From NCBI RefSeq assembly GCF_037023725.1, contig NZ_CP146077.1, positions 3,633,001 through 3,697,000 of the forward strand: a DNA stretch of 64,000 nucleotides, written 5' to 3'. The notes under the pieces are model-generated. The model ran no database searches and was not told the origin of the DNA. It saw only the letters and a list, made by a program, of their open reading frames with translations. This document shows positions 27,366 through 35,533 of this stretch, one piece after another. Positions within the stretch are counted from its first letter, which is position 1. Every line of letters starts with the position of its first letter. The translations under genes and the position numbers were made by a program. This stretch comes from Pseudomonas bubulae (GTDB lineage Bacteria; Pseudomonadota; Gammaproteobacteria; Pseudomonadales; Pseudomonadaceae).

Positions 27366-27393
27366 CTTATACCAACCTGTATGTACAAGTGAA
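27366..27393 (-). promoter_or_regulatory. Promoter with GntR/HutC-type operator for the CoA-transferase operon
   Basis: On the minus strand TTCACT (27393-27388) and TATAAG (27371-27366) are spaced by 16 bp. Between them lies TGTACATACA (27387-27378), close to the TGTATATACA consensus for HutC-subfamily repressors. Binding there would block RNA polymerase. The divergence point is not shared; the regulator gene lies upstream on the same strand. Confidence 0.6.
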
Positions 27394-27617
27394 TGCAAGT
27401 GAAGGGCCAACACCTGAACGAGATCAACCAGGAACGTACAAAACCAAGATAAATAGCTATTTAAATCAGATAGTTAAAAATTAAGAACTTTTTAATACGG
27501 AATATGAGCGCACAGAAAAAATGCAAAAAACTGCCGCAACTTTGGGCATAAACAGGCGGGAAGGTAACAAAAACGCACCAAAAGTAACGCGAGTAACACG
27601 GGGCCACCCGCGAGTAC

Positions 27618-28370
27618 TCAGTTACCGCACTGCCCTTGCAGGCGATAGCGCGAACCCGGATAGACCAGCCGGGCACACCCCACCAACCCCTGTGCAGCCC
27701 AGGTCCGGCGGCGAATCAGCAGGCATGGCTCGTTGCGCTTTACGTTCAACAGGCGGCATTGCGCGGAAGTAGCATGAATCGCCTCCACCTCATGTTCGCC
27801 GCCGGTCAGTGGCGCCAGGTTCATCAGGTAGGCATAGGCTGTGGTGCGGGTGAAGTCCTGTTGCAGGTACTCAGGGGCGATCTCGGCATTGATATAGCGC
27901 TCCTCGATCTGCACCGGCACCTCGTTTTCGTAGTGCACCATCAGAGAGTGGAATAAGCGTTTGACCCCGTCCAGGGCAAAGGGCAACACCGGCGTGGTCT
28001 TGGCCGGGACCTCTTCGAGCACAATCACTTCGCAGCGGTGCACATGGCCACGATCAGCGATTTCCTGGGCGATATTGCGAATCTCGAACAACGCCGCACT
28101 GCCCTTGGGCACGGCGACGAAGGTGCCCACCCCTTGCATGCGCACCAGCAGCCCTTCGATGGTCAGCTCACGCAATGCGCGATTGATGGTCATGCGACTC
28201 ACCCCCAGCTGGGCAAGCAGTTCACTCTCAGACGGCAACTTGGCATTGGGCAGCCAGGCCCCTGAACGGATTTTTTGCGTTATGGCCTGTTTGACCCGGG
28301 CATATAGCGGTGCCGGGCTTTCGATGGAAAATGGCGCAAGGGATGAATTGTCATCGACTGACTTGGACAC
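27618..28370 (-). CDS. GntR-family regulator, HutC subfamily (UTRA domain)
   Basis: This 250-residue repressor starts at GTG 28370 with GGAG upstream. The winged helix (PLYARVKQAITQKIRSGAWL, then KLPSESELLAQLGVSRMTIN) fills residues 20-75, followed by a UTRA effector domain with PVQIEERYINAEIAPEYLQQ near 155 and the C-terminal LLIRRRTWA. It resembles histidine-utilisation repressors, but no hut gene is nearby. It more likely senses the substrate or an intermediate of the downstream CoA-transferase operon (inference). A 286-bp AT-rich gap separates the two. Confidence 0.9.
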   Translation of the reverse strand: MSKSVDDNSSLAPFSIESPAPLYARVKQAITQKIRSGAWLPNAKLPSESELLAQLGVSRMTINRALRELTIEGLLVRMQGVGTFVAVPKGSAALFEIRNIAQEIADRGHVHRCEVIVLEEVPAKTTPVLPFALDGVKRLFHSLMVHYENEVPVQIEERYINAEIAPEYLQQDFTRTTAYAYLMNLAPLTGGEHEVEAIHATSAQCRLLNVKRNEPCLLIRRRTWAAQGLVGCARLVYPGSRYRLQGQCGN

Positions 28371-28450
28371 AACGACTCCTGTTCGTAGGGCTGGGCATGC
28401 AGCCGGGCTGCGCCAGTTTACGCGCAGCCCGGGTCAAGCAAAACGAGGGA

Positions 28451-29155
28451 TTAACGCGGCATGTAATCCCGTTGCCAACGACGAGGTATGCGCAACGACA
28501 ACACGCCCAAAACAGCCGCAAAACCGGCGCTGAACAGCAGGGCCTGGAGGCCGAACTGCGCCTCCAGCAAGGCACCCAGCACTGCACCCAGCAACATCCC
28601 GGTCCAGGGCACCAGTTGCACGCGCCAGCCACTGCGCCGCTCACCCAGCAGCCAGCGGCCCAGCCCGCGACCAAAACGCGACAATGCCCCGGTCACATAG
28701 GTCAGGCCCACCGGCAGGCCATTGACCTGCTCCACCGCAGCATTGAGCATGCCCATTGCCACGATGGCTGCCAGCAACGCCGGCACCTGGCTGGCAAACG
28801 GCAGCAAAGCTGCCGCACACAACAACCCCGCAATCACCAGCATCAAGGGTAAGGCGCGCCGTCCGCCCCAGCGCCCCAGCAATACCCCCAGGGCGTTACC
28901 GACAATAAACGCCAGTACCGCAAGCAGCAGGCGCAACGCCATATGCAGGTCACCGTCACCGACGGCCACCGCCAGGCGCGTGGTGTTGCCACTCATAAAT
29001 GAGACAAAATCACCGGTGGCCAAAAAGCCGATGGCGTCCGTCATGCCCGCCAGCACCGACAGGCTCGCCACCATGGCCAGCCCTACCCGGCCGCGCCAGG
29101 CACGTACTCGAAGATGCACGGGATTGCTCGGTTTTCGCAGTGGCGCTGGAAGCAT
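28451..29155 (-). CDS. YoaK/DUF1275 family membrane protein
   Basis: This 234-residue inner-membrane protein has about six hydrophobic segments and the DUF1275 hallmark GMTDAIGFLATGDFVSFMSGNTTRLAVA near residue 37-64, of which only the first part is quoted from the family core. The sequence TYVTGALSRFGRGLGRWL near 155 is also typical. The family's function is not established; a transport role is often proposed. It is monocistronic, downstream of and on the same strand as nothing obviously related, and just precedes the GntR gene. Confidence 0.85.
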   Translation of the reverse strand: MLPAPLRKPSNPVHLRVRAWRGRVGLAMVASLSVLAGMTDAIGFLATGDFVSFMSGNTTRLAVAVGDGDLHMALRLLLAVLAFIVGNALGVLLGRWGGRRALPLMLVIAGLLCAAALLPFASQVPALLAAIVAMGMLNAAVEQVNGLPVGLTYVTGALSRFGRGLGRWLLGERRSGWRVQLVPWTGMLLGAVLGALLEAQFGLQALLFSAGFAAVLGVLSLRIPRRWQRDYMPR

Positions 29156-29415
29156 GGCGCAAGCCTCTGTAGGAATACCAGACTAAAGAGTGAACGATTT
29201 TGTCATACAAAAAAGCCACCATAGCATTCACCCTGCAGGACAATTACCGATCTAGCGCAGGTAAAATCGAACCAATTGTGAAAAAGGCATCTAATAAACG
29301 CTTCTGCCAAGGATAAGAGGCTCAGGTTTGCAGTAATGACAAGGATCAACACAGGGGCTGCCATGCCCACTGTGCCAGGCCAGTCAGCCTTAACAGATGT
29401 ATGCAGAAGAATCCC

Positions 29416-30090
29416 ATGACCCAGTCTGTTTGGATTAAACCTCGACTCAAGCCCTATGCATTGGCGGCTATCCCGCTGTTACTGATTGCCGGCGCTGTTG
29501 CGCTGGCGGTACATGCGGATGACGTCTTTGCCCAGCCGGTAGACGGTGTGCAAACCCTGGTGTTTTTGCGCCATGCGGAAAAACCCGCCGATGGCCTCGG
29601 CCAGCTCACCTGCCAGGGACTGAACCGCGCGATTGACCTGGCCACCCTGTTGCCTCAGCGCTATGGCAAGGCTGACTACGTGTTTGCAGCCAACCCTTCG
29701 CGCCAGGTTGAAGAAGGCGCCAATGATGATGCCTACAGCTACGTACGGCCGTTGATGACCATCAACCCGAGCGCCATCAAACTGGGCTTGCCGATCAATC
29801 TGGAGTATTCGGCCAACGATACCCGCCAACTGGCCAAAGAGCTGACCGACGACCAGTATCACAGCTCAACGATCTACACCGCCTGGTCCCATGGCTACTT
29901 GCCGGAACTGATCAATAGCGTCGCCAGTCAGGCGCTGGGCAAGAAGACCTCGTTGACCGAAGACTGGTCCGGTGGCGACTTTGACTCGTTGTATGTGTTG
30001 ACCCTGACCTGGAAAGACGGCAAGGCCAGCCTGCTCAGTCGCGTCGACAAACAGGACCTCAATAATGGCTCCAGGGCGTGCCCGACCTGA
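29416..30090 (+). CDS. Histidine phosphatase superfamily protein, membrane-anchored or exported
   Basis: This 224-residue protein starts with a hydrophobic segment (LAAIPLLLIAGAVALAVHA), a signal or single anchor. The phosphatase signature VFLRHAEKP, which contains the nucleophilic His, follows near residue 50. The second catalytic His is likely in TAWSHGYLPEL near 160. I chose ATG 29416 (GAAGAA upstream) over ATG 29401. The substrate is unknown; broad-specificity phosphatase activity in the periplasm is one option. It is monocistronic. Confidence 0.8.
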   Translation: MTQSVWIKPRLKPYALAAIPLLLIAGAVALAVHADDVFAQPVDGVQTLVFLRHAEKPADGLGQLTCQGLNRAIDLATLLPQRYGKADYVFAANPSRQVEEGANDDAYSYVRPLMTINPSAIKLGLPINLEYSANDTRQLAKELTDDQYHSSTIYTAWSHGYLPELINSVASQALGKKTSLTEDWSGGDFDSLYVLTLTWKDGKASLLSRVDKQDLNNGSRACPT

Positions 30091-30278
30091 TCTGATCCAC
30101 CCGCACCGGGATCACGGCGCGGTGGCGGCGCGGTTGAATTTTTCAGCACAAATGCCGATCATCCGGCGCACTCTCGGCAAAAAACGCTGTCAGATGCCAC
30201 ACTGACTTTCCAGCGCTGGCTGCTCGAACAACCTCGGCGCGACCCATCTCCAACTTGCGAACAGCTCAAGGTACATGC

Positions 30279-30500
30279 ATGAAGATCAAGGTTACCGGTT
30301 TACCCCTGCTGATAGTGGCCTTGCTGGGCCTGGCAGGCTGCGCGACCCCGAGCGTTGTGACCCTGCAAAACGGCACGCAATACCTGACCAAGGCCCTGCC
30401 CACTACCACCAACAAGGATGGCTTCTATGAGTTCGTCGATATAGCAGGCAAGCACATAAAGGTCAGGGCCGAGGATGTATCAACGATCAAGGCGGATTGA
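30279..30500 (+). CDS. Small YgdI/YgdR-type lipoprotein
   Basis: This 73-residue protein has a lipoprotein signal (MKIKVTGLPLLIVALLGLAGC) with the acylated Cys in LAGC. A short beta-rich domain of the YgdI/YgdR (DUF903) type follows: VVTLQNGTQYLTKALP, then GFYEFVDIAGKHIKVRAEDV. Such proteins are abundant in envelopes but of unknown function. ATG 30279 is preferred to an upstream GTG/ATG because it starts the signal peptide. Confidence 0.85.
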   Translation: MKIKVTGLPLLIVALLGLAGCATPSVVTLQNGTQYLTKALPTTTNKDGFYEFVDIAGKHIKVRAEDVSTIKAD

Positions 30501-30544
30501 AGATCAGCGGCAAGCGCCAAGGCTGTTGACGCTTGCCCCTGCTT

Positions 30545-31837
30545 TTACCCGTTCAGGGCATCCAGCAACCGGTAGTAGCTGATACCCGCCGCCACATACA
30601 GGCGCTGCAAGCTGTGGAAGGGAATTCTGCGCATCGGCGTGACAGGGAACGGGAAGTCATTGCTGGCCCCCGAAACTCGCGCCGCCAGATGCTTGCCCAA
30701 GGTTGTCGCCATCGCAATGCCGCGGCCGTTGTAGCCCATCAGGATCGACAGGCCTGGCTGCGGCTCATGCAACTGTGGCAACACACTATGATTGAGCGCC
30801 ACACGCCCGCTCCAGCGGTATTCGATCGCCACGCCTGCCAACTGCGGAAACACGCTGATCAATGAGCGCTCAAGGTGTGCCCAGTCTTCGGCACGCCGCG
30901 GTTCGGCAAACGGCCCGCGCCCACCCAGCAGTACACGCCCCTGGGCATCCTGCTTGAAGTACAGCAGCAGGCGCCGCGCATCGGAGCACACTTCCCCGCC
31001 CGGCAAAATGGTTTTGCGCAGCTCCGGCGACAGTGGTCGGGTGGCAATCATGAAACTGTTGGCCGCCAGCACGGTTTGCCGCAGCCCTGGCCACAAGCCA
31101 TCGGTATAGCCATTGGTAGCCAGCACCACACGCTCGGCCGTCACGCTATGACCTTGTGCGGTGGTCAGTTGCCACTGCGTGCCGATGCGGCGCAAGTCCG
31201 TCACCTGGCTATCGCTGTGAATCATCACGCCACGCCCCAGTGCCGACCTGGCCAGGCCGCGAGCATAGTTAAGCGGGTGCAAGCTGCCAGCCCGCGGGTC
31301 AACCCAGCCACCCACGTAATTGTGCGTGCCGATGCGCTGGCATACGCTGTCACTGTCCAGCAACTCGGCGGCTACACCGCGCTGTTGCCACTGGCGGGCA
31401 CGACCCTCCAGAGTCTTCATCGTCGCGCTGGAAAAGGCCGGCTGAATCCAGCCCTTGCGCGTGGCATCACACGCAATGCCATATTCGCGAATCAGCGAAA
31501 ACACTTCATCTGCGGCACCGCCGCAGGCTTCGATAATTTTCTCGCCACGCTCAGCGCCAAAACGCTCAAGTAACTGATCGGGGTCGTATTTGAGGCCGGG
31601 GATGACCTGCCCGCCGTTGCGCCCCGAAGCGCCCCAACCCGGCTCACCCGCATCCAGCACACAGACACTGACACCCGACTCTGCCAGGCGCAGTGCAGTC
31701 ACCAGCCCCGTGTACCCGGCACCGACAATCGCCACGTCCACCCGCTTGTTTTCCGCCAGTGCCTGGGTCAGAGCCGCGGGGCGCGCCGTAGCGGACCAGA
31801 GGGAAGGTGGCAAGATCAATTTCGAGGGTGCTTTCAT
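30545..31837 (-). CDS. FAD-dependent amine/amino acid oxidoreductase (PuuB/OrdL-like DAO)
   Basis: This 430-residue flavoprotein has the DAO-family FAD motif VAIVGAGYTGLVTALRLAES near residue 34 and the GWGASGRNGGQVIPGLKYDP segment near 67, typical of gamma-glutamylputrescine oxidase-like proteins. C-terminal LSILMGYNGRGIAMATTLGK closes the FAD site. It oxidises an amine or amino acid to an imine with H2O2. It is encoded after an amino-acid-type permease gene, which it overlaps by four bases, and so probably acts on the imported compound (inference). Confidence 0.88.
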   Translation of the reverse strand: MKAPSKLILPPSLWSATARPAALTQALAENKRVDVAIVGAGYTGLVTALRLAESGVSVCVLDAGEPGWGASGRNGGQVIPGLKYDPDQLLERFGAERGEKIIEACGGAADEVFSLIREYGIACDATRKGWIQPAFSSATMKTLEGRARQWQQRGVAAELLDSDSVCQRIGTHNYVGGWVDPRAGSLHPLNYARGLARSALGRGVMIHSDSQVTDLRRIGTQWQLTTAQGHSVTAERVVLATNGYTDGLWPGLRQTVLAANSFMIATRPLSPELRKTILPGGEVCSDARRLLLYFKQDAQGRVLLGGRGPFAEPRRAEDWAHLERSLISVFPQLAGVAIEYRWSGRVALNHSVLPQLHEPQPGLSILMGYNGRGIAMATTLGKHLAARVSGASNDFPFPVTPMRRIPFHSLQRLYVAAGISYYRLLDALNG

Positions 31838-32490
31838 GTACGCCTCCGCAGCGCAAAGCGGCCTTCCAGACGACGCAAGCCATAGGACAGCGGCAAGCTC
31901 ATCGACAGATAGAGCAACGCAACCAGGGTGTAGACCGTCATGTTTTCAAAGGTCGAAGACGCAATCAGTTGCCCTTGGCGGGTCATTTCCGCCACGGTGA
32001 TGGTCGACACCAGCGAGGAGTCCTTGAGCATCATCACCAGCGTGTTGCCATAGGGCGGCAAGGCAATGCGAAATGCCTGGGGCAGCACAATCCGGCGCAT
32101 GATCAGCAGACCGCGCATGCCAAACGACTCGGCGGCTTCGATCTGGCCCAGGTCGATGGCCTGGATCCCCGCCCGAAAGTTCTCGGCCTGATAGGCTGAA
32201 TAGGCAATGCCCAAACCGATCACGCCCGCCTGCATGGCGCTGAGCTGGATACCGAAGTCGGGCAACACAAAATAGATATAAAACAGCTGCACGATGATCG
32301 GCAGCCCGCGAATCACATTGACCACGCCGATGGCGAACAAGGCGATGGCGCGAATCTTGGAAACCATCATCAGCGCAAACAGCAGGCCAATCACTGAACT
32401 GAGCAGGAACGAACCTGCAGTGACCTGCACAGTGACCACTGCGCCTTTGAGCAGAATTGGAAGAAAGTCCAACGCGTCCTGGAGAAACAT
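31834..32490 (-). CDS. Polar amino acid ABC transporter permease (HisM/GlnP type)
   Basis: This 218-residue inner-membrane protein has about five helices and the family EAA loop (AIDLGQIEAAESFGMRGLLI near 115). TIGR01726-type N-terminal sequence (LLKGAVVTVQVTAGSFLLSS) is present. It pairs with the binding protein upstream. A second permease and an ATPase are not encoded here, so the importer either forms a homodimer and borrows an ATPase encoded elsewhere or is incomplete. Confidence 0.9.
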   Translation of the reverse strand: MFLQDALDFLPILLKGAVVTVQVTAGSFLLSSVIGLLFALMMVSKIRAIALFAIGVVNVIRGLPIIVQLFYIYFVLPDFGIQLSAMQAGVIGLGIAYSAYQAENFRAGIQAIDLGQIEAAESFGMRGLLIMRRIVLPQAFRIALPPYGNTLVMMLKDSSLVSTITVAEMTRQGQLIASSTFENMTVYTLVALLYLSMSLPLSYGLRRLEGRFALRRRT

Positions 32491-32549
32491 AAACTACCTG
32501 CGCACCGCTACAAGAAGTGACCCGCCGCAACACGGGGGCCACAGGATCA

Positions 32550-33311
32550 TCAGTTCAGTTGCCACTTCTCGATGATGCGTTGCAGCGAGCCGTCGGCCTT
32601 GATGGCGGCAATGCCCTTGTTGACCTGCGCCAGCTTCTCGGCATCGCCCTGGCGCATCACCAGGCATACGTCGCCCATCACCACCGGCACATAGGTGCTC
32701 GACAGTTTTACGTCCGGGTTTTTACCCTGGGCCAACTGGTAGGCGATGATCGGGCGATCACCGAATGCCGCCTTGATACGGCCCAGCTTGAGGTCCCGCA
32801 TCAGGTCAGGAATGGAGTCGTAGCTGCGCACTTCCTTGAAGCCGCCGTGCTTGTTCAGCGCATCGAGAAAGACCGTACCAACCTGGGCGCCGACCACTTC
32901 ACCGGCCAGGTCATCCATGGTTTTGTATTCTTTCGGGTCGTCAGATTTGACGATCAGGCCTTCGCCGTAGCTGAAAATCGGATCGGAATACTGCACAACC
33001 TTTTCACGCTCTGGGGTTTTGAGCATGGCGGCGGAAATCAGGTCGATCTTGTTGGTGGTCAACGAAGGGATCAGAGCCGCAAAGGTGGTTTGCTGGATCT
33101 CGGTGTCGAACCCGCCAGCCTTGCCCACCGCCTCGGCCGCATCGACCATCATGCCCTGGATTTTCCCGCTCTTGATATCGAGGAAGGTGAACGGGATGCC
33201 CGTTGCTGTCGCCCCGACTTTATAGACAGGCTCTGCAACAGCGCTGGCTGATCCAATCAACCCGGCAGCCATTGCGCATACCAGCGTCAGCACTTGAAAA
33301 GGTTTGTGCAT
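32550..33311 (-). CDS. Amino acid ABC transporter periplasmic binding protein
   Basis: This 253-residue SBP_bac_3 protein has a Sec signal (LTLVCAMAAGLIGSASAVAE). The mature part starts with PVYKVGATATGIPFTFLD. The ligand-binding region shows GMMVDAAEAVGKAGG near 54, PFSY-like IFSYGEGLIVKSD near 112 and the hinge GEVVGAQVGTVFLDAL near 135. It captures a polar amino acid, opine or related amine for the permease. It is the first gene of the minus-strand set and is divergent from the IclR regulator gene. Confidence 0.92.
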   Translation of the reverse strand: MHKPFQVLTLVCAMAAGLIGSASAVAEPVYKVGATATGIPFTFLDIKSGKIQGMMVDAAEAVGKAGGFDTEIQQTTFAALIPSLTTNKIDLISAAMLKTPEREKVVQYSDPIFSYGEGLIVKSDDPKEYKTMDDLAGEVVGAQVGTVFLDALNKHGGFKEVRSYDSIPDLMRDLKLGRIKAAFGDRPIIAYQLAQGKNPDVKLSSTYVPVVMGDVCLVMRQGDAEKLAQVNKGIAAIKADGSLQRIIEKWQLN

Positions 33312-33429
33312 AGCGAATCTCCCTGTGGTCGCTTTTATTGTTGCGATACGGCACTCAACAACCCCTGCAGCCTCTGGTGCAAAATGCCGCCATCGACTAT
33401 AACCAATTTACTTAAATCGTAAAGAGATT

Positions 33430-33456
33430 TATAAGTATCGCATATCGATACTTATA
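33430..33456. promoter_or_regulatory. Perfect 11-base inverted repeat, probable IclR operator
   Basis: TATAAGTATCG at 33430-33440 is mirrored by CGATACTTATA at 33446-33456 around CATAT. It lies 26 bp before the IclR-type gene and 120 bp before the divergent binding-protein gene. The position fits autoregulation and control of both promoters. Confidence 0.65.
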
Positions 33457-33482
33457 GACCTGAAACAAGCCAAGGATGCGCC

Positions 33483-34259
33483 ATGAGCGATAACAACAAC
33501 CCTCTTTTCAACCAGTCACTGGAAAAGGGCCTGGCCGTACTTCGCGGTTTCGGCGCGGCGCGGCGCACCATGACCCTGGCAGATATAGCGTTGGTTGCAG
33601 TGATCAGCAAAAGCTCGGCCCAACGCATGGTGCATACCCTTGAAGAACTCGGGTATGTACGCAAACACCCGCAAAGCCGGCGCTTCCAGTTAACGCCCAA
33701 AGTTATGGAGATCGGCTACAACTATCTGGCCGCCGATATATTGGTAGATGTGGCAAACCCCTACTTGGCCGAGCTCAACCAGATCACCGGCGAGACGGTC
33801 AACCTGACCGAGCCCGACGGACTGGACATGGTTTACGTGTCACGTTTCGTCGCACCGAAATTTATCCCGATCCATATGCCTATCGGCAGCCGTATCCCCA
33901 TGTACTGCACAGGTGGCGGGCGTGCTTACCTGAGTGGCCTGGCAGATGATGAAATCCGTGGTGTGCTGCAAGACAGCCAGCTGATCGAACTGACACGCCA
34001 TACAATTACCGATGCCGACGCCATATTTGAACGGGTGCAGATCAGCCGCAAACAGGGCTATGCCACCAACAAGGAAGAAATGTTTCTGGGTGACATGACC
34101 ATTGCCGCGCCGATTTTCAACAGTAACGGCCTGCCGGTCGCGGCGGTGCATGTGGTGGTGCCCAGCAGCCGCTGGAGCATGGAAGAAGCCGAAGAAAAAC
34201 TGGCCTCTACAGTGATTCAGTGCGCCCGCGGGATCAGCAACTCGATCAGGACGCTGTAG
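33483..34259 (+). CDS. IclR-family transcriptional regulator
   Basis: This 258-residue regulator has an N-terminal winged helix (QSLEKGLAVLRGFGAARRTM, then TLADIALVAVISKSSAQRMV) and a C-terminal IclR effector domain (YVSRFVAPKFIPIHMPIGSR near 118, ISRKQGYATNKEEMFLGDMT near 188, AAPIFNSNGLPVAAVHVV). It is divergent from the binding-protein/permease/oxidase genes and probably controls them through the inverted repeat at 33430-33456. ATG 33483 has AAGGATG upstream. Confidence 0.92.
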   Translation: MSDNNNPLFNQSLEKGLAVLRGFGAARRTMTLADIALVAVISKSSAQRMVHTLEELGYVRKHPQSRRFQLTPKVMEIGYNYLAADILVDVANPYLAELNQITGETVNLTEPDGLDMVYVSRFVAPKFIPIHMPIGSRIPMYCTGGGRAYLSGLADDEIRGVLQDSQLIELTRHTITDADAIFERVQISRKQGYATNKEEMFLGDMTIAAPIFNSNGLPVAAVHVVVPSSRWSMEEAEEKLASTVIQCARGISNSIRTL

Positions 34260-34276
34260 CCCGTATATACGACGAC

Positions 34277-34329
34277 TGTGGGAGCGAGCCTGCTCGCGAA
34301 GGTCGTTCGCGAGCAGGCTCGCTCCCACA
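34277..34329. repeat. Perfect 24-base hairpin downstream of the IclR gene
   Basis: TGTGGGAGCGAGCCTGCTCG, then CGAA (34277-34300), is perfectly mirrored at 34306-34329 around a five-base loop, then AAAA follows. It is a variant of the REP family found at 12576 and 17642. It may help end or stabilise the IclR transcript. Confidence 0.85.
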
Positions 34330-34392
34330 AAAAGGCTTGATCGGCAACAGAGTCTCTTCAGGGGACAGAAGAGTCAGAGGCGCCAATGGTTT

Positions 34393-35406
34393 TCAAACCG
34401 CGCCCAAAATCAACCCGCGGTAATGCCCGGGGTTGGTCCCCGACCATTTGCGAAAGGCCTTGTAGAATGAGCTGGTATCGGCAAAGCCCAGGCGCTGGGC
34501 AATATCGGCATAGCTGTGCTCAGGCTCGGCCAGCCAGCCGATTGCCAGCTCCTTGCGCACGCTGTCCTTGAGCCCCTGAAAGGTTTGCCCTTCGTCCGCC
34601 AGGCGACGGCGCAAGGTCGATGCCGACATGCACAGACTCTGCGCCATGCCCTGGGTCTCGGGCCACTGCACGGCCGGCAACTGGCGCAGATTCTGTTTTA
34701 TCTGACTGGCCAGGCTTTGCGGGTCGCGGTACTTGACCAGAATATTGGCCGGTGCTTCAGCCAAAAACCGTTTCAACTCCGGATCGGTGCGCTTGATCGG
34801 TGCATCCAGGCAATCAGCGGCAAAAATCATCCGCGTGCGTGGCCGCTCAAAACGCAGGTTCTCGGAGAACATCACTTCGTAGTCTTCGCAGTAATCGGGC
34901 GCAGCACAACGCAGCTCAATGGCCAGAATCGGAATCCTGCGCCCGGCCAGCCAGCAGGCCACACCGTGCACGATCATCCAGTAGGCAAAGTAGGTAAAAC
35001 CACGGCTGGCCTGTTGCTCAGGCTCGTGCAGGACAATCTCGGCCACGCTTTGCTGACGCACCAGGCGTGCAGGCAAACGCTCCAGCATCAACGACAGAAA
35101 CCCCAGTACCACCTCCAGCCCCCGGGCCAGGGTTGGCTGCGCCATGGCCGAGCGGCACATGAACTCCAGGCTGCCGGCCCGCAACTTGCGCGGGTCCATG
35201 CCAAAAAATTCGTCGTCCAGGCGCCGCGCCAGCAACCGCCACATCCGCGCATAGACCATGGCCGGTACACGGGCATCCGGCTGGTCAAGCAACTCGCGCG
35301 CGATGCCGACCTTGTGCAGCACTTCATCGGTGGCACTGCCCGGCGCGCAGCTTTGCAGCAGTGCCTCACGCACCAGATGAATGGAGATGGTGTCCTTGTT
35401 CAGCAT
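34393..35406 (-). CDS. AraC-family regulator with arabinose-binding-like N-domain (OruR-like)
   Basis: This 337-residue regulator has the Arabinose_bd domain in its first 200 residues and a C-terminal AraC helix-turn-helix region, with MSASTLRRRLADEGQTFQGL near 255 and the family motif GFADTSSFYKAFRKWSGTNPGHYR. It lies directly downstream of the Rieske oxygenase gene on the same strand, with a 127-bp gap, and may control the oxygenase/SDR set (inference). The effector is unknown. Confidence 0.88.
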   Translation of the reverse strand: MLNKDTISIHLVREALLQSCAPGSATDEVLHKVGIARELLDQPDARVPAMVYARMWRLLARRLDDEFFGMDPRKLRAGSLEFMCRSAMAQPTLARGLEVVLGFLSLMLERLPARLVRQQSVAEIVLHEPEQQASRGFTYFAYWMIVHGVACWLAGRRIPILAIELRCAAPDYCEDYEVMFSENLRFERPRTRMIFAADCLDAPIKRTDPELKRFLAEAPANILVKYRDPQSLASQIKQNLRQLPAVQWPETQGMAQSLCMSASTLRRRLADEGQTFQGLKDSVRKELAIGWLAEPEHSYADIAQRLGFADTSSFYKAFRKWSGTNPGHYRGLILGAV

Positions 35407-35533
35407 TGGCCCTGTTCCATGCCCGATGACGTATCGATGACGGCCATCTTAAGCAGCACGGATCAAAAAGCCAGCAGTAACTTGCCGCTGGACGGGCAGC
35501 GCCAGCGGCACTGCCCGTGGCTCAGGCAATCAA

